Origin: Agapanthus africanus
Lineage: Eukaryota; Streptophyta; Magnoliopsida; Asparagales; Amaryllidaceae
Direction: 5' to 3'
Length of the DNA: 64,000 bases
NCBI GenBank assembly: GCA_030015575.1
Contig: CM057338.1
Coordinates: forward strand, 631,462,189 to 631,526,188
Part shown: piece by piece, positions 1 through 10,221 of the stretch
How positions within the stretch are numbered: the first letter of the stretch is position 1
Layout of the letters: each line of letters starts with the position of its first letter
Program-made: the position numbers and the translations under genes
Notes under the pieces: generated by a model
Told to the model about the DNA's origin: nothing
The model's input: only the letters and a program-made list of their open reading frames with translations
Databases searched by the model: none

Positions 1-33
1 AATATAATGATGCTAGAACCATCATGATGCCTC
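1..33 (-). repeat. AngA LTR, left piece
   Basis: This short stretch joins the sequence at 10222 once AngB and one copy of its GCCTC duplication are removed. It is therefore the continuation, on the minus strand, of the AngA LTR. Only 33 bases are present before the window starts, so the LTR 3' end cannot be seen. Confidence 0.6.
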
Positions 34-2186
34 TGTTAGTGTATATGCCCTAAAGGCCATTACTGTATCATACTAGTATGTATATTACGTAATGGAAGCT
101 TGGGATATTCACCTTGTATTGACAATCTTGCTCAAAATGGTAGTATGCTACTTGGTTTGTTTCTACTTCAATGTGTACATGTGTTTATTTTAGTATATCG
201 CCTATACACATTAGTGGAGCCCTTAGGATCTTTGCTTGATTACCAGCGTTGTGATGGCGGTCACACTAGTGGGGCTGGGTAATCTATAAGCACATCCTTA
301 TGCAGGTCCCTGGTCGCAGGACTATCGAGACAGGGCATCGATACTCCGGAGTAGACTAGCGCATGCGCTTCTCATCCCAGGGTGGGAGACGGTCTATCCC
401 ACAGCCGTCGATACGTCGTACTTGAGATAGTATGCGGGTGCTCGTTGGGTTACGAGTACACTGGACAGGACTCGTCGGGAACTAAATAGTTGGTATTATG
501 CCTATCATCAGTTATCAGTTCCCAGGTGACATGAGTACAGCTTAGTCCGCTGACTTGACACTGTCACTTCGCCTCGAGTGTGTTCCCACTGTACTTTGAT
601 TACTACCCTACCACGGCTCAAAGGAGTCGCACGAACAGGTGGTAGTTGGGTACAGTCCCGAAGCACTTGGAGGCAGTGACGGTTAGACAGGATTCGTCTC
701 TCCCAGTATTGGGGGTTGACATCGCGCTGTGTCTAGGAGAGCCATTACACGAGTAGTCCCTGGCCAGGGCAAACGAGATATACTGGTAGGCTTCCAGTGT
801 TATCTCATGGTGTTTTGGGCTTCACTCCGACACGACTTGTACCGCTATTGGGGGACTGACGTTTACCGCCCCCTAGGCCCGCCATGCGATGTATCAGACG
901 AACAGACCGGACTTTACGGAGAATGTCACATTCAGGCTCAGTAGAAGTTCAGATGGGTTTCGCCTCGTCAGTCTTCTTGTCGGCATCTACCTGGGGACCG
1001 TTACGCACAGCTAATGCCGCTTGCGGTCTTTGGTTAAACCCACTGCCAGCGTAGTGTCGAGTCTTTAGAGTCCCACACAGAAAGCTATTCACCTTTAGGC
1101 AAAAGAGTAGAGGTCGCATGGTTTTGCGACAGGTCGCATGGTTTTGCGACAGGGTTCAGTCACATCCGTGCACTTGTGCACGTTTAGTGTCCGGACAGTT
1201 TACACTAGCGGGCTTTGGTTTAAGCCAGATCCTAGTGTACGTATTGGGATTGGTTTTATCCAGTTTGCATCCGTGTTCCTCGGAAAGCGGATGCGGGTGT
1301 GTATGCACAGTTGACGGAGAGACAGAGGCAGAGGATTCTCATTAGGGTTGTTGACCGTTGACTGTTGACTATTGACTTTTTGCTCAACCCTAATGAGAAT
1401 ATGATATATATATATATATTTAGCAATAATATTAATTAAGTATTATAGTGACATGGTTGTTGGAGGGTTGACTTTGTTGACTTGTTGACTTTGTTGACCG
1501 GTTGACTAGGTTGGACTAGTTGACCATCATCATCACAATGGTTGTCATTTTCATGCAAAGACTTTTTCTTGCTTGTTGTAATTTGCAAAATGAGTACACG
1601 GAAATGATATTGCCTTTGTCATGATATGAACCATCACATAATACTTGGTTGACATTATGGCTAATGATACTTTTGGTTTATGAGAGGGTGAAAGACAAAA
1701 GAGAGGCTCATTCTTGCTTGACCTTTCTCTCTCTTGTTTTTGAGCTCTCATGCTCTTGCTCTCACCCTCTTCCTCTTGCTCTCTCTTTTTTAGTCTATGG
1801 TTCACTTGTCTCATGTGTTGAGAAGCAAGAACCATAGAGCAAAATCCCAACATACTCTTCTCTACTCATTCTAGCTCACAAGGCCTAGAAAGCCAAGTGA
1901 TCTAGTTTCTTCAAAGTCCGAAGAACAAGCCAAAGGTAGAAGCTTCCGGGTGGATCCATCTTCGACGCAAGGAGACGACGAGATCCGAACTCCGGGACGA
2001 GTTGAAGACGAATGAGTTCAAGAAAGGTATAGCCCCCTAACCGAATAGGTAAACTCTTGTTAGGTTGATTAGTTAGTAGTTTAACAAAGATCCGGGTTTT
2101 GAGTCCATGTTACCACCTCTAAGAAAATCGTTTTTCACCAAATTCCGCAAGCCCGTAAGTACCGGGAGAGGTAGCATGGACTTACA
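34..2186 (+). repeat. AngB 5' LTR
   Basis: 2153 bp, starting TGTTAGTGTATATGCCC and ending ...GGACTTACA. It carries a 20-bp tandem duplication near 1115-1155 (twice GGTCGCATGGTTTTGCGACA), also present in the 3' LTR but single in AngG. A TTGAC-rich zone lies at 1345-1526 around an AT-rich run at 1401-1421. The short peptide frames here are not genes; they recur only because LTR copies recur. Confidence 0.95.
1345..1526 (+). promoter_or_regulatory. W-box-like TTGAC array with TATA-like run, AngB U3
   Basis: I count ten TTGAC cores: four at about 1349-1378 and six at about 1468-1524. They flank an alternating TA run at 1401-1421 that could be the TATA region. TTGAC(C/T) is the binding core of plant WRKY factors. 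The 3' LTR copy (about 9360-9545) has one more unit, and AngG has about six units at 49040-49100. That this is the promoter is inferred from position; no transcription start can be read from sequence. Confidence 0.5.
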
Positions 2187-2187
2187 G

Positions 2188-2199
2188 TGGTATCAGAGC
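2188..2199 (+). other. AngB primer-binding site (tRNA-iMet)
   Basis: TGGTATCAGAGC lies one base after the 5' LTR end. It is complementary to the 3' end of plant initiator methionine tRNA and primes minus-strand DNA synthesis. Confidence 0.95.
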
Positions 2200-2384
2200 C
2201 TAGTTAAACTCTATCTAACATGTTAGCAAAGTAGCTAGAAGATCGATCAAAGAAAAAGTCACAAAACGAACCCGATATGCCAAGTTTCTGCCGATTTTTT
2301 TTCAGTTCAAAAATTGATAAATTTTATCTTAAAAATCGGCTCAGGCTTTTGTGTGATCACCCACCAAATTTGGTCCAACGATCG

Positions 2385-2450
2385 AGTCAAAGCGCCGCGG
2401 AAACGCGGCGGGAGCACGCTCCCGCCGCGGTTCCGCGGCCGAGTTGACTC
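2385..2450 (+). other. GC-rich leader hairpin, AngB
   Basis: The left arm (2394-2415) and right arm (2418-2439) are complementary over about 22 bp with one mismatch. Each arm holds CCGCGG-type palindromes, and the tip is GGGAGC-AC-GCTCCC. An outer GAGTCAA/TTGACTC pair (2385-2391 and 2444-2450) extends it. It starts about 195 nt after the primer-binding site, and equivalents occur in every other leader of the window. A dimerisation or packaging structure is inference. Confidence 0.7.
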
Positions 2451-3553
2451 GGCCGAGGTCCAAGTTTGGTGCAGTGTTTTTCTGGGGTTGTTTTGGGATT
2501 TTTGGAATATGTATTTTCATCCCAGATTTTCCAGAACGAAAATTTTATTTTTGGGGTCCTGAAAATCCGTATTTTTTATTGAACTTCTAAAAGACTTAAG
2601 CTGACGGGTTTTTCTGTAATGTGATATTTGTATTGAACGTCTGCTAATCGCTATATGTCGATTAGTGGGGGTTATACAAATCTGTGATCTGTAATGTTAT
2701 TGGAATGTGTATATGAATTCATTGGATTGTCGCGGGTGAATAGCCGGGGGTTGTGAGACTAGAGTTTTCTTTTCTTTCAATTCATGTAAATTTGTAAATT
2801 GATGTAATAATTATTTGTATGGCCGCACAACCGGGTCGGGGTTGTAGCCGTCATTGTATAATTTCTTTTTACTGTTTTTGCTCCTAGGATAGACCCAAGG
2901 AGGGGGTGCACAAACTACCGGGTATGCCGAAGTGCCGAGTGGCCTACTCACGGAGTTGAGGGAGGTTGCTTCGCTTCGGGTACTTGGCGGGTAGTTTCCC
3001 GCACCCGTAGGGGTCTTGGGTGGGGTTTTGGCTATTTACCGCGACCGTGTAATCTGCTTTTCGTTGCAGGCTCGTACGAATTACGGATTCCTAGTATATC
3101 CAATGTGTTCATCTGTGATCTGAAATGGCTATCATTGAAGTATATCTATATATGATATTATTTAGGCGTTGCTTATGTTTTACAGCCGCGCTAGCCCAAC
3201 CCCCGCTCTGTCGTTAGTTAAGTAACCTAACGGGTAATGACGGGGCCCCGTGGCGAATGCGAATGGCATAAGCGTACGTCATATTTTGGTTGTTTTCTGC
3301 AATGGTAGGATTATATGATGGGACGCATTAAAAGAACTAATGCAAGAATATCATGCATTAAAAGAACTAATGCAAGAAAATAAACCAAGTACAAGTCGTT
3401 GGAACACTTTGAAAACCACTCGGTTCTTTTCAAAACTAACTTTTAAATGCGGAGCTTGAGCCACTCCTTTTAAAAGCTATTTCGTTCCTTCGATTATATC
3501 AAGTTCACTACGTTCAAGGTTTCGCCAAAACCATCCGTAGCCCTCCGTCGTTT

Positions 3554-3790
3554 CATATGAATAATCAACAGTATTCAAGCTGTGTTTGTTGGCCTTAGTC
3601 AGGGCACAGTGTTTGGTAGCTGGTGGGTATTCATATGTTGCATAGATAGAATGCGTTGGTTTGGGACAGTCGTATTACTTTGTTGGCCATAGTCAAGGGT
3701 ATATACGGGTGGGTTCAAATCAACCTGGACAACGACGGGTAGAACTTGACATGTGACTTATGATTTGTTGGCCTTAGTCAAGGTCATAAG
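3554..3790 (+). other. Three-stem-loop RNA module, AngB leader
   Basis: Outer helix CATATGAATA (3554-3563) pairs with TATTCATATG (3628-3637) and encloses stem-loop 1 (stem CTGTG/CACAG, about 3579-3611). Stem-loops 2 (about 3671-3707) and 3 (3757-3790, stem CTTATGA/TCATAAG) follow. All three present almost the same loop, TTTGTTGGCCTTAGTCAAGG, which contains an inner TTGGC/GTCAA pairing. Equivalent modules with other stem and loop sequences lie in AngD, AngC, AngE and AngG. Confidence 0.65.
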
Positions 3791-4320
3791 AGCATGGGGA
3801 AAAAATCCACATCGGGAGTTTCAAAAGTACTGAAACTTGCTAGTGTTGCATACCATTTGGAGTGTGATGATCCTGGTAGGATTCTTTCAGTTTCGTCACA
3901 CGATGATATTTGGATCCCGATCCTACTGTGAGTATATGCTACTCCTCAGAAAATTTCTCACTTAACGATCAATGCTATAAACCAAGTAGGTGCCTAGAAA
4001 GGTGTTAGCGGGGCTACGCCCCCAGGGAAAAGAGGTTCTTGAATTAAGGAACTTCGCGAAAGCGTTGGAAAACCTCCCTCGAAGTACCGACACTGGCCTG
4101 GCTGAACGGTTAAGCAAGAATTGTACGGTGAGATTGATCCTGACTAATTCTTCCTTTTTTTGGTTTTGAGGAGGGATTCGAGAGACAGTGGGAGCCATCC
4201 TGTTTAGACAAATTAAAAACCACTCTAAACTTGCAAGAGCATCATGCTGAGTGTCTTCTTCTCTCTCTCTTAATTGCAGCGACCAAGTGACCGCACCTAG
4301 GTTACATCTAGATAATAAAA

Positions 4321-7300
4321 ATGACTGAATCTGACTGTTATGACTGGAAAAGGTCAGTCCAGCTGTCCATTACCCATGACAAGCTGGGACACCTCTTAAC
4401 TAATCAAACCCCTGCCGTCTCAGGTCCAGTTTCCCCTGTCACGGATGTTTACATCCAAAGGACATCGGAAGAGGATTGTGCGAAAGCCAAGTGCTTCGTG
4501 TTAGCCTCAGTTGATGGTGCGAACCAGGGGCAGCACGAGAAGATGGACTCAGTTTCTATCTTCCTCCATAACAAAAATTTATATGGAGAGCAATCTCGTA
4601 TCGCAAGATATGAGACCTCGAACGAATTGCTTCAAGCGAGGTTGGCTGTCGGGTCATCTGTAAGGGACAACGTCCTTACAGAGACCAGCTATTTTAAGCT
4701 CACGGACTTGGAGACCACGTTGAAGAATGGGTCAAGTATTGACTTAATTCTACAGTCCCTGCCCTCTGCTTATACCCTGAAAGAAACCAGGGAAGAAAAA
4801 GGAAAAGCAATGGCAAAAGTTTCAGGACTGGATATAGTAAAAGAGGAACGTTCCTATTGTAACGGGAATGAACAGTGGCAGAAAGATTGCAGGGCTTGCA
4901 AAGCCAGTAGCCAGAATTCGAAGCATGTTGTGGCTTCGGCTTCGAGTGTGTTTGTAATAGAGAACTGTTTGTCAGTTAACCCTACTTCCTGGGTATTGGA
5001 TACCGGATTAGGATCTCACATCTGTAATTCGTTACAGGCTCTGAGAAACCGTAGGGTTATCAGGAAAGGTGATATGACTCTCAGGGTTGCTAACGGAATG
5101 AGCATGGATGCTGTATCCGTAGGGGAATATCACCTAGGACTGACAATTGGGCAGATATTGATTCTGCGTAACTGTTTGTATGTACCAGGTGCGACTTGTA
5201 ATATCATATCTGTATCCTTACTTTCTAAGGAAGGATATGATTTTGCTTTTGTAAGCGATGTAGTAAACATCCACCTAAATCAAGTACTGATTGGGTCAGG
5301 TACATTAAATAACGGTATATACGTATTGAATCAAGCTCAGATATTCAGTGTCCAGAACACACTTAAAAGAAAGTCTCCAGAATTAAATCAGGCTTTCTTA
5401 TGGCATTGTAGACTGGGTCACATCAATGAGACACGGTTGACTAAGTTACATAAAGAAGGATACTTGGATCCGTTCGAGTACCAGTCTTATGCCACTTGTG
5501 AATCTTGTCTCATGGGAAAGATGACAAAGACTCCGTTCACTGGACACGGAGTAAGAGCGAGCGAGCTCTTGGGACTCATACACAGTGACGTGTGTGGTCC
5601 AATGTCTACACATGCGCGAAGTGGTTATTCATACTTCATTACTTTCACAGATGATTTCTCTAGGTATGGACATGTCTTTTTAATGAAGTACAAATCCGAG
5701 GCCTTTGGGAAATTTCAAGAATACAAGAATGAAGTTGAAAAACAAACCGGCAAAAGTATCAAGATTCTAAGATCGGATCGAGATGGAGAATACTTGAGTG
5801 CCGAGTTTCTGGGCTACTTAAAAGAGAATGGAATTCTCTCTCAACTTACTCCTCCATACACACCACAACACAACGGTGTATCGGAAAGGAGGAATCGAAC
5901 CCTATTAGATATGGTTCGTTCCATGATGAGTAAGGCTGAGTTACCGCGATCTTTCTGGGGTTATGCACAAGAAACAGCTGCACATCTCTTGAACCAAGTT
6001 CCTACTAAAACAGTGCCTACCACACCATATCAGATGTGGAGTGGGAAGAAACCCTGTCTTAAATCCTTTAAGACATGGGGATGTCCAGCTTTTGTAAAAA
6101 AGCAGCATGCGGACAAGCTCGAGGCACGCTCAGTACAATGCAAGTTTGTGGGATACACAAAGAACTCCAAGGAGTATCTTTTCTATTACGCAGAGGAGCA
6201 AAAAGTCCTTGTCTCTCGTCATGCCCGCTTCTTGGAAACTGAGTTTTTAGAAAATCAGATAAATGGGAGCGTAATAAAACTGGAAGAAATTCTAGAACCA
6301 CAAGCTATTACTGAAACCTTAGTAGAACCAGAAGGTTCAGGGGAACCGGACATTCCTACGCCACTCCGCAAGAGTAGTAGGCAGTCTCATCCGCCCGAGA
6401 GATATTACGGTTTTCTCATAGACGGGGATAGAGAGGATTGCACCATGGATTATGGTGAGCCTACTAGCTTCCAGCAAGCCATTCAGAGCGGTGACTCGGT
6501 AAAATGGCTGGATGCAATGCGGACCGAGATAGAGTCCATGTACACCAACAAAGTTTGGACTTTGGACTTTGCTCCAGAAGGGGTAAAACCCGTAGGCTGC
6601 AAATGGATCTTCAGAAAGAAGATTGGTGTAGATGGGCAGGTTGAAACCTATAAAGCTAGGCTCGTTGCAAAGGGTTTTCGTCAAAGACCTGGTTTGGACT
6701 ATGACGAGACCTTTTCTCCGGTGGCCATGCTTAAATCCATTCGGATCCTTCTTGCCATTGCTGCCTTCCACGATTATGAAATCTGGCAGATGGACGTAAA
6801 GACGGCTTTTCTAAATGGAAATTTGGAAGAGTGCATCTATATGGATCAGCCAAAGGGATTCAATCAGAGTGGGAGCAGCGGTAAAGTGTGCAAATTGCTC
6901 AAGTCCATCTATGGACTCAAGCAGGCATCGCGGAGTTGGAACATCTGCTTTGATGATACTGTCAAAGAATTCGACTTTGTCAAAAACCCAGATGAACCAT
7001 GCATTTACAGTAAGATTGTAGGGAGAAATGTGGTATTCCTCGTCTTGTACGTCGATGACATTCTCCTAATAGGAAATGATATTCCTATGCTACAGTCAGT
7101 CAAAGGATTCTTGTCGCAGAGGTTCTCCATGAAGGACCTGGGCGATGCCAACTACATTCTGGGGATCCAGATCTATCATGATAGATCTAAGAGGATGTTG
7201 GGACTTTCACAGTCAAGGTACATCGACACCATACTGAAACGATTCAGTATGGAAGATTCCAAGCGCGGTAATCTACCGGCTTGTCACGGAATCACCCTCT

Positions 7301-8013
7301 CCAAAGAGATGTCTCCCAAGACTGATTTGGAAAGGGCTCGCATGTCATCAATACCCTACGCATCTGCGGTAGGCTCTATTATGTATGCGATGTTGTGTAC
7401 CAGACTAGATGTAGCATACGCATTGAGCGTTGTAAGCCGGTATCATTCGAACCCAGGGGAGAAACACTGGATAGAAGTAAAGAACATTCTCAAGTACCTG
7501 AGAAGGACTAAGGAGATGTTCTTGGTATATGGCGGAAAAGACCTCCAGATTGAGGCCTTTGCTGACTCCAGCTTCCAGAGTGATAAGGATGACTCCAAGT
7601 CCATGTCGGGTTATGTCTTTACCCTCAATGGAGGGGCGGTTTGCTGGAAGAGTTCCAAGCAGGAAACCGTTGCTGACTCAACTATGGAAGCGTAGTACAT
7701 AGCTGCTTGGGATGCCGCAAAGGAAGCTGTCTAGATGAAGAAGTTCCTCACGGAACTTCAGGTGGTTCCTTCCAGTGTTGATCCAATACCGCTGTATTGT
7801 GACAACAACGTCGCTATAGCATTAGCAAAGGAACCCAGGTCCCATCAGAAGTCCAGGCATATTTTGAGGCGGTACCACCTGATCAGGGAGATCGTTGATC
7901 ACCGGGAGATCGAGGTGAAGAGAGTAAATACGGAAGATAACACTGCTGATCCACTTACGAAGGCCTTACCCCAGACTCAGTTCGAGCGGCTGATCGAGAT
8001 GATAGGTCTTTGA
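4321..8013 (+). pseudogene. AngB gag-pol polyprotein, broken
   Basis: Copia polyprotein, 1124 codons to a TAG at 7693-7695, then a TAG at 7732-7734, then 92 more codons in the same frame to 8013. Residues 1 to about 170 are a shortened gag; the zinc knuckle near 180-196 has lost its usual histidine. The protease has Asp227 (WVLDTG, then L where relatives have S). The integrase zinc site is His362, His367, Cys393, Cys396; its D,D35E residues are Asp423, Asp486 and Glu522. RT has Asp825 and YVDD at 910-913. RNase H has Asp1082, and the stops cut it. The native gag start (4287) is GTG and out of frame, so the ATG at 4321 is a fallback. Motifs are largely intact, so decay is recent. It would act in cytoplasmic virus-like particles. 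Confidence 0.9.
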
Positions 8014-8033
8014 TAAGCCAGTACATGGCCTTA

Positions 8034-8048
8034 GTGCAAGTGGGAGAT
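8034..8048 (+). other. AngB polypurine tract
   Basis: The sequence just before the 3' LTR reads GTGCAAGTGGGAGAT, the plus-strand primer position. The same tract precedes the 3' LTRs of AngD, AngE and AngC. Confidence 0.85.
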
Positions 8049-10216
8049 TGTTAGTGTATATGCCCTAGAGGCCATTACTGTATCATACTAGTATGTATAT
8101 TACTTAATAGAAGCTTGGGATATTCACCTTGTATTGACAATCTTGCTCAAAATGGTAGTATGCTACTTGGTTTGTTTCCACTTCAATGTGTACATGTGTT
8201 TATTTTAGTATATCGCCTATACACATTAGTGGAGCCCTTAGGATCTTTGCTTGATTACCAGCGTTGTGATGGCGGTCACACTAGTGGGGCTGGGTAATCT
8301 ATAAGCACATCCTTATGCAGGTCCCTGGTCGCAGGACTATCGAGACAGGGCATCGATACTCCGGAGTAGACTAGCGCATGCGCTTCTCATCCCAGTGTGG
8401 GAGACGGTCTGTCCCACAGCCGTCGGTACGTCGTACTTGAGATAGTATGCGGGTGCTCGTTGGGTTACGAGTACACTGGACAGGACTCGTCGGGAACTTA
8501 CTAGTTGGTATTATGCCTATCGTCAGTTATCAGTTCCCAGGTGACATGAGTACAGCTTAGTCCGCTGACTTGACACTGTCACTTCGCCTCGAGTGTGTTC
8601 CCACTGTACTTTGATTACTACCCTACCACGGCTCAAAGGAGTCGTGCAAACTGGTGGTAGTTGGGTACAGTCCCGAAGCACTTGGAGGCAGTGACGGTTA
8701 GACAGGATTCGTCTCTCCCGCTATTGGCGGTTGACATCGCGCTGTGTCTAGGAGAGCCATTACACGAGTAGTCCCTGGCCAGGGCAAACAAGATATACTG
8801 GTAGGCTTCCAGTGTTATCTCAGGGTGTTTTGGGCTTCACTCCGACACGACTTGTACCGCTATTGGAGGACTGACGTTTACCGCCCCTAGGCCCGCCATG
8901 CGATGTATCAGACGAACAGACCGGACTGTACGGAGAATGTCACATTCAGGCTCAGTAGGAGTTCAGATGGGTTTCGCCTCGTCAGTCTTCTTATCGGCAT
9001 CTACCTGGGGACCGTTACGCACCGCTAGTGCCGCTTGCGGTCTGTGGTTAAACCCACTGCCAGCGTAGTGTCGAGTCTTTAGAGTCCCACACAGAAAGCT
9101 ATTCGCCTTTAGGCAAAAGAGTAGAGGTCGCATGGTTTTGCGACAGGTCGCATGGTTTTGCGACAGGGTTCAGTCACATCCGTGCACTTGTGCACGTTTA
9201 GTGTCCGGACAGTTTACACTAGCGGGCTTTGGTTTAAGCCAGATCCTAGTGTACGTATTGGGATTGGTTTTATCCAGTTTGCATCCGTGTTCCTCCGAAC
9301 GCGGATGCGGGTGTGTATGCACAGTTGACGGAGAGACAGAGGCAGAGGATTCTCATTAGGGTTGTTGACCGTTGACTGTTGACTATTGACTATTGACTTT
9401 TTGCTCAACCCTAATGAGAATATGATATATATATATATATTTAGCAATAATATTAATTAAGTATTATAGTGACATGGTTGTTGGAGGGTTGACTTTGTTG
9501 ACTTGTTGACTTTGTTGACCGGTTGACTAGGTTGGACTAGTTGACCATCATCATCACAATGGTTGTCATTTTCATGCAAAGACTTTTGCTTGCTTGTTGT
9601 AGTTTGCAAAATGAGTGCATGGAAATGATATTGCCTTTGTCATGATATGAACCATCACATAATACTTGGTTGACATTATGGCTAATGATGCTTTTGGTTT
9701 ATGAGAGGGTGAAAGACAAAAGAGAGGCTCATTCTTGCTTGACCTTTCTCTCTCTTGTTTTTGAGCTCTCATGCTCTTGCTCTCACCCTCTTCCTCTTGC
9801 TCTCTCTTTTTTAGTCTATGGTTCACTTGTCTCATGTGTTGAGAAGCAAGAACCATAGAGCAAAATCCCAACATACTCTTCTCTACTCATTCTAGCTCAC
9901 AAGGCTTAGCAAGCCAAGTGATCTAGTTTCTTCAAAGTCCGAAGAACAAGCCAAAGATAGAAGCTTCCGGGTGGATCCATCTTCGACGCAAGGAGACGAC
10001 GAGGTGAGGCCGATCCGAACTCCGGGACGAGTTGAAGACGAAGGAGTTCAAGAAAGGTATAGCCCCCTAACCGAGTAGGTAAACTCTTGTTAGGTTGATT
10101 AGTTAGCAGTTTAACAAAGATCCGGGTTTTGAGTCCATGTTACCACCTCTAAGAAAATCGTTTTTCACCAAATTCCGCAAGCCCGTAAGTACCGGGAGAG
10201 GTAGCATGGACTTACA
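8049..10216 (+). repeat. AngB 3' LTR
   Basis: 2168 bp, TG...CA, about 98 % identical to the 5' LTR. It has one extra TTGAC unit near 9380 and an 8-bp GTGAGGCC-type insertion near 10003. Confidence 0.95.
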
Positions 10217-10221
10217 GCCTC

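Larger units (their letters stand above)
2187..4320 (+). other. AngB 5' untranslated leader
   Basis: A 2.1-kb leader without a convincing coding frame. In order it holds the primer-binding site, the GC hairpin, a long-range complementary pair (2735-2745 with 3030-3040), the three-stem-loop module (3554-3790), several small hairpins, and a pyrimidine tract ending in CAG at 4277-4279 just before gag. Long structured leaders are normal for BARE/Angela elements. Confidence 0.8.
34..10216 (+). mobile_element. AngB: full-length Angela-like copia retrotransposon
   Basis: Complete Ty1/copia element bounded by two direct LTRs (34-2186, 8049-10216), both TG...CA, and flanked by the duplication GCCTC at 29-33 and 10217-10221. 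A tRNA-iMet primer-binding site follows the first LTR and the polypurine tract AAGTGGGAGA precedes the second. The internal part is about 5.9 kb: a 2.1-kb leader, then one long frame with a gag remnant, protease, integrase, RT and RNase H. The two LTRs differ at about 40 positions by eye (~2 %) plus a few small indels, so the insertion is young. It landed in AngA's LTR in the opposite orientation. Gag is damaged and pol has two stops, so the copy is not autonomous as it stands. Confidence 0.95.

Noticed and set aside
6068-6771. Minus-strand frames of 77 and 144 codons inside AngB pol
   Set aside because: Antisense shadows of the polyprotein frame.
7695-8048. An envelope-like extra gene between pol and the 3' LTR, as in SIRE-type copia elements
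   Set aside because: RNase H runs to within 40 bases of the 3' LTR in AngB and 14 in AngC; there is no room for another gene.
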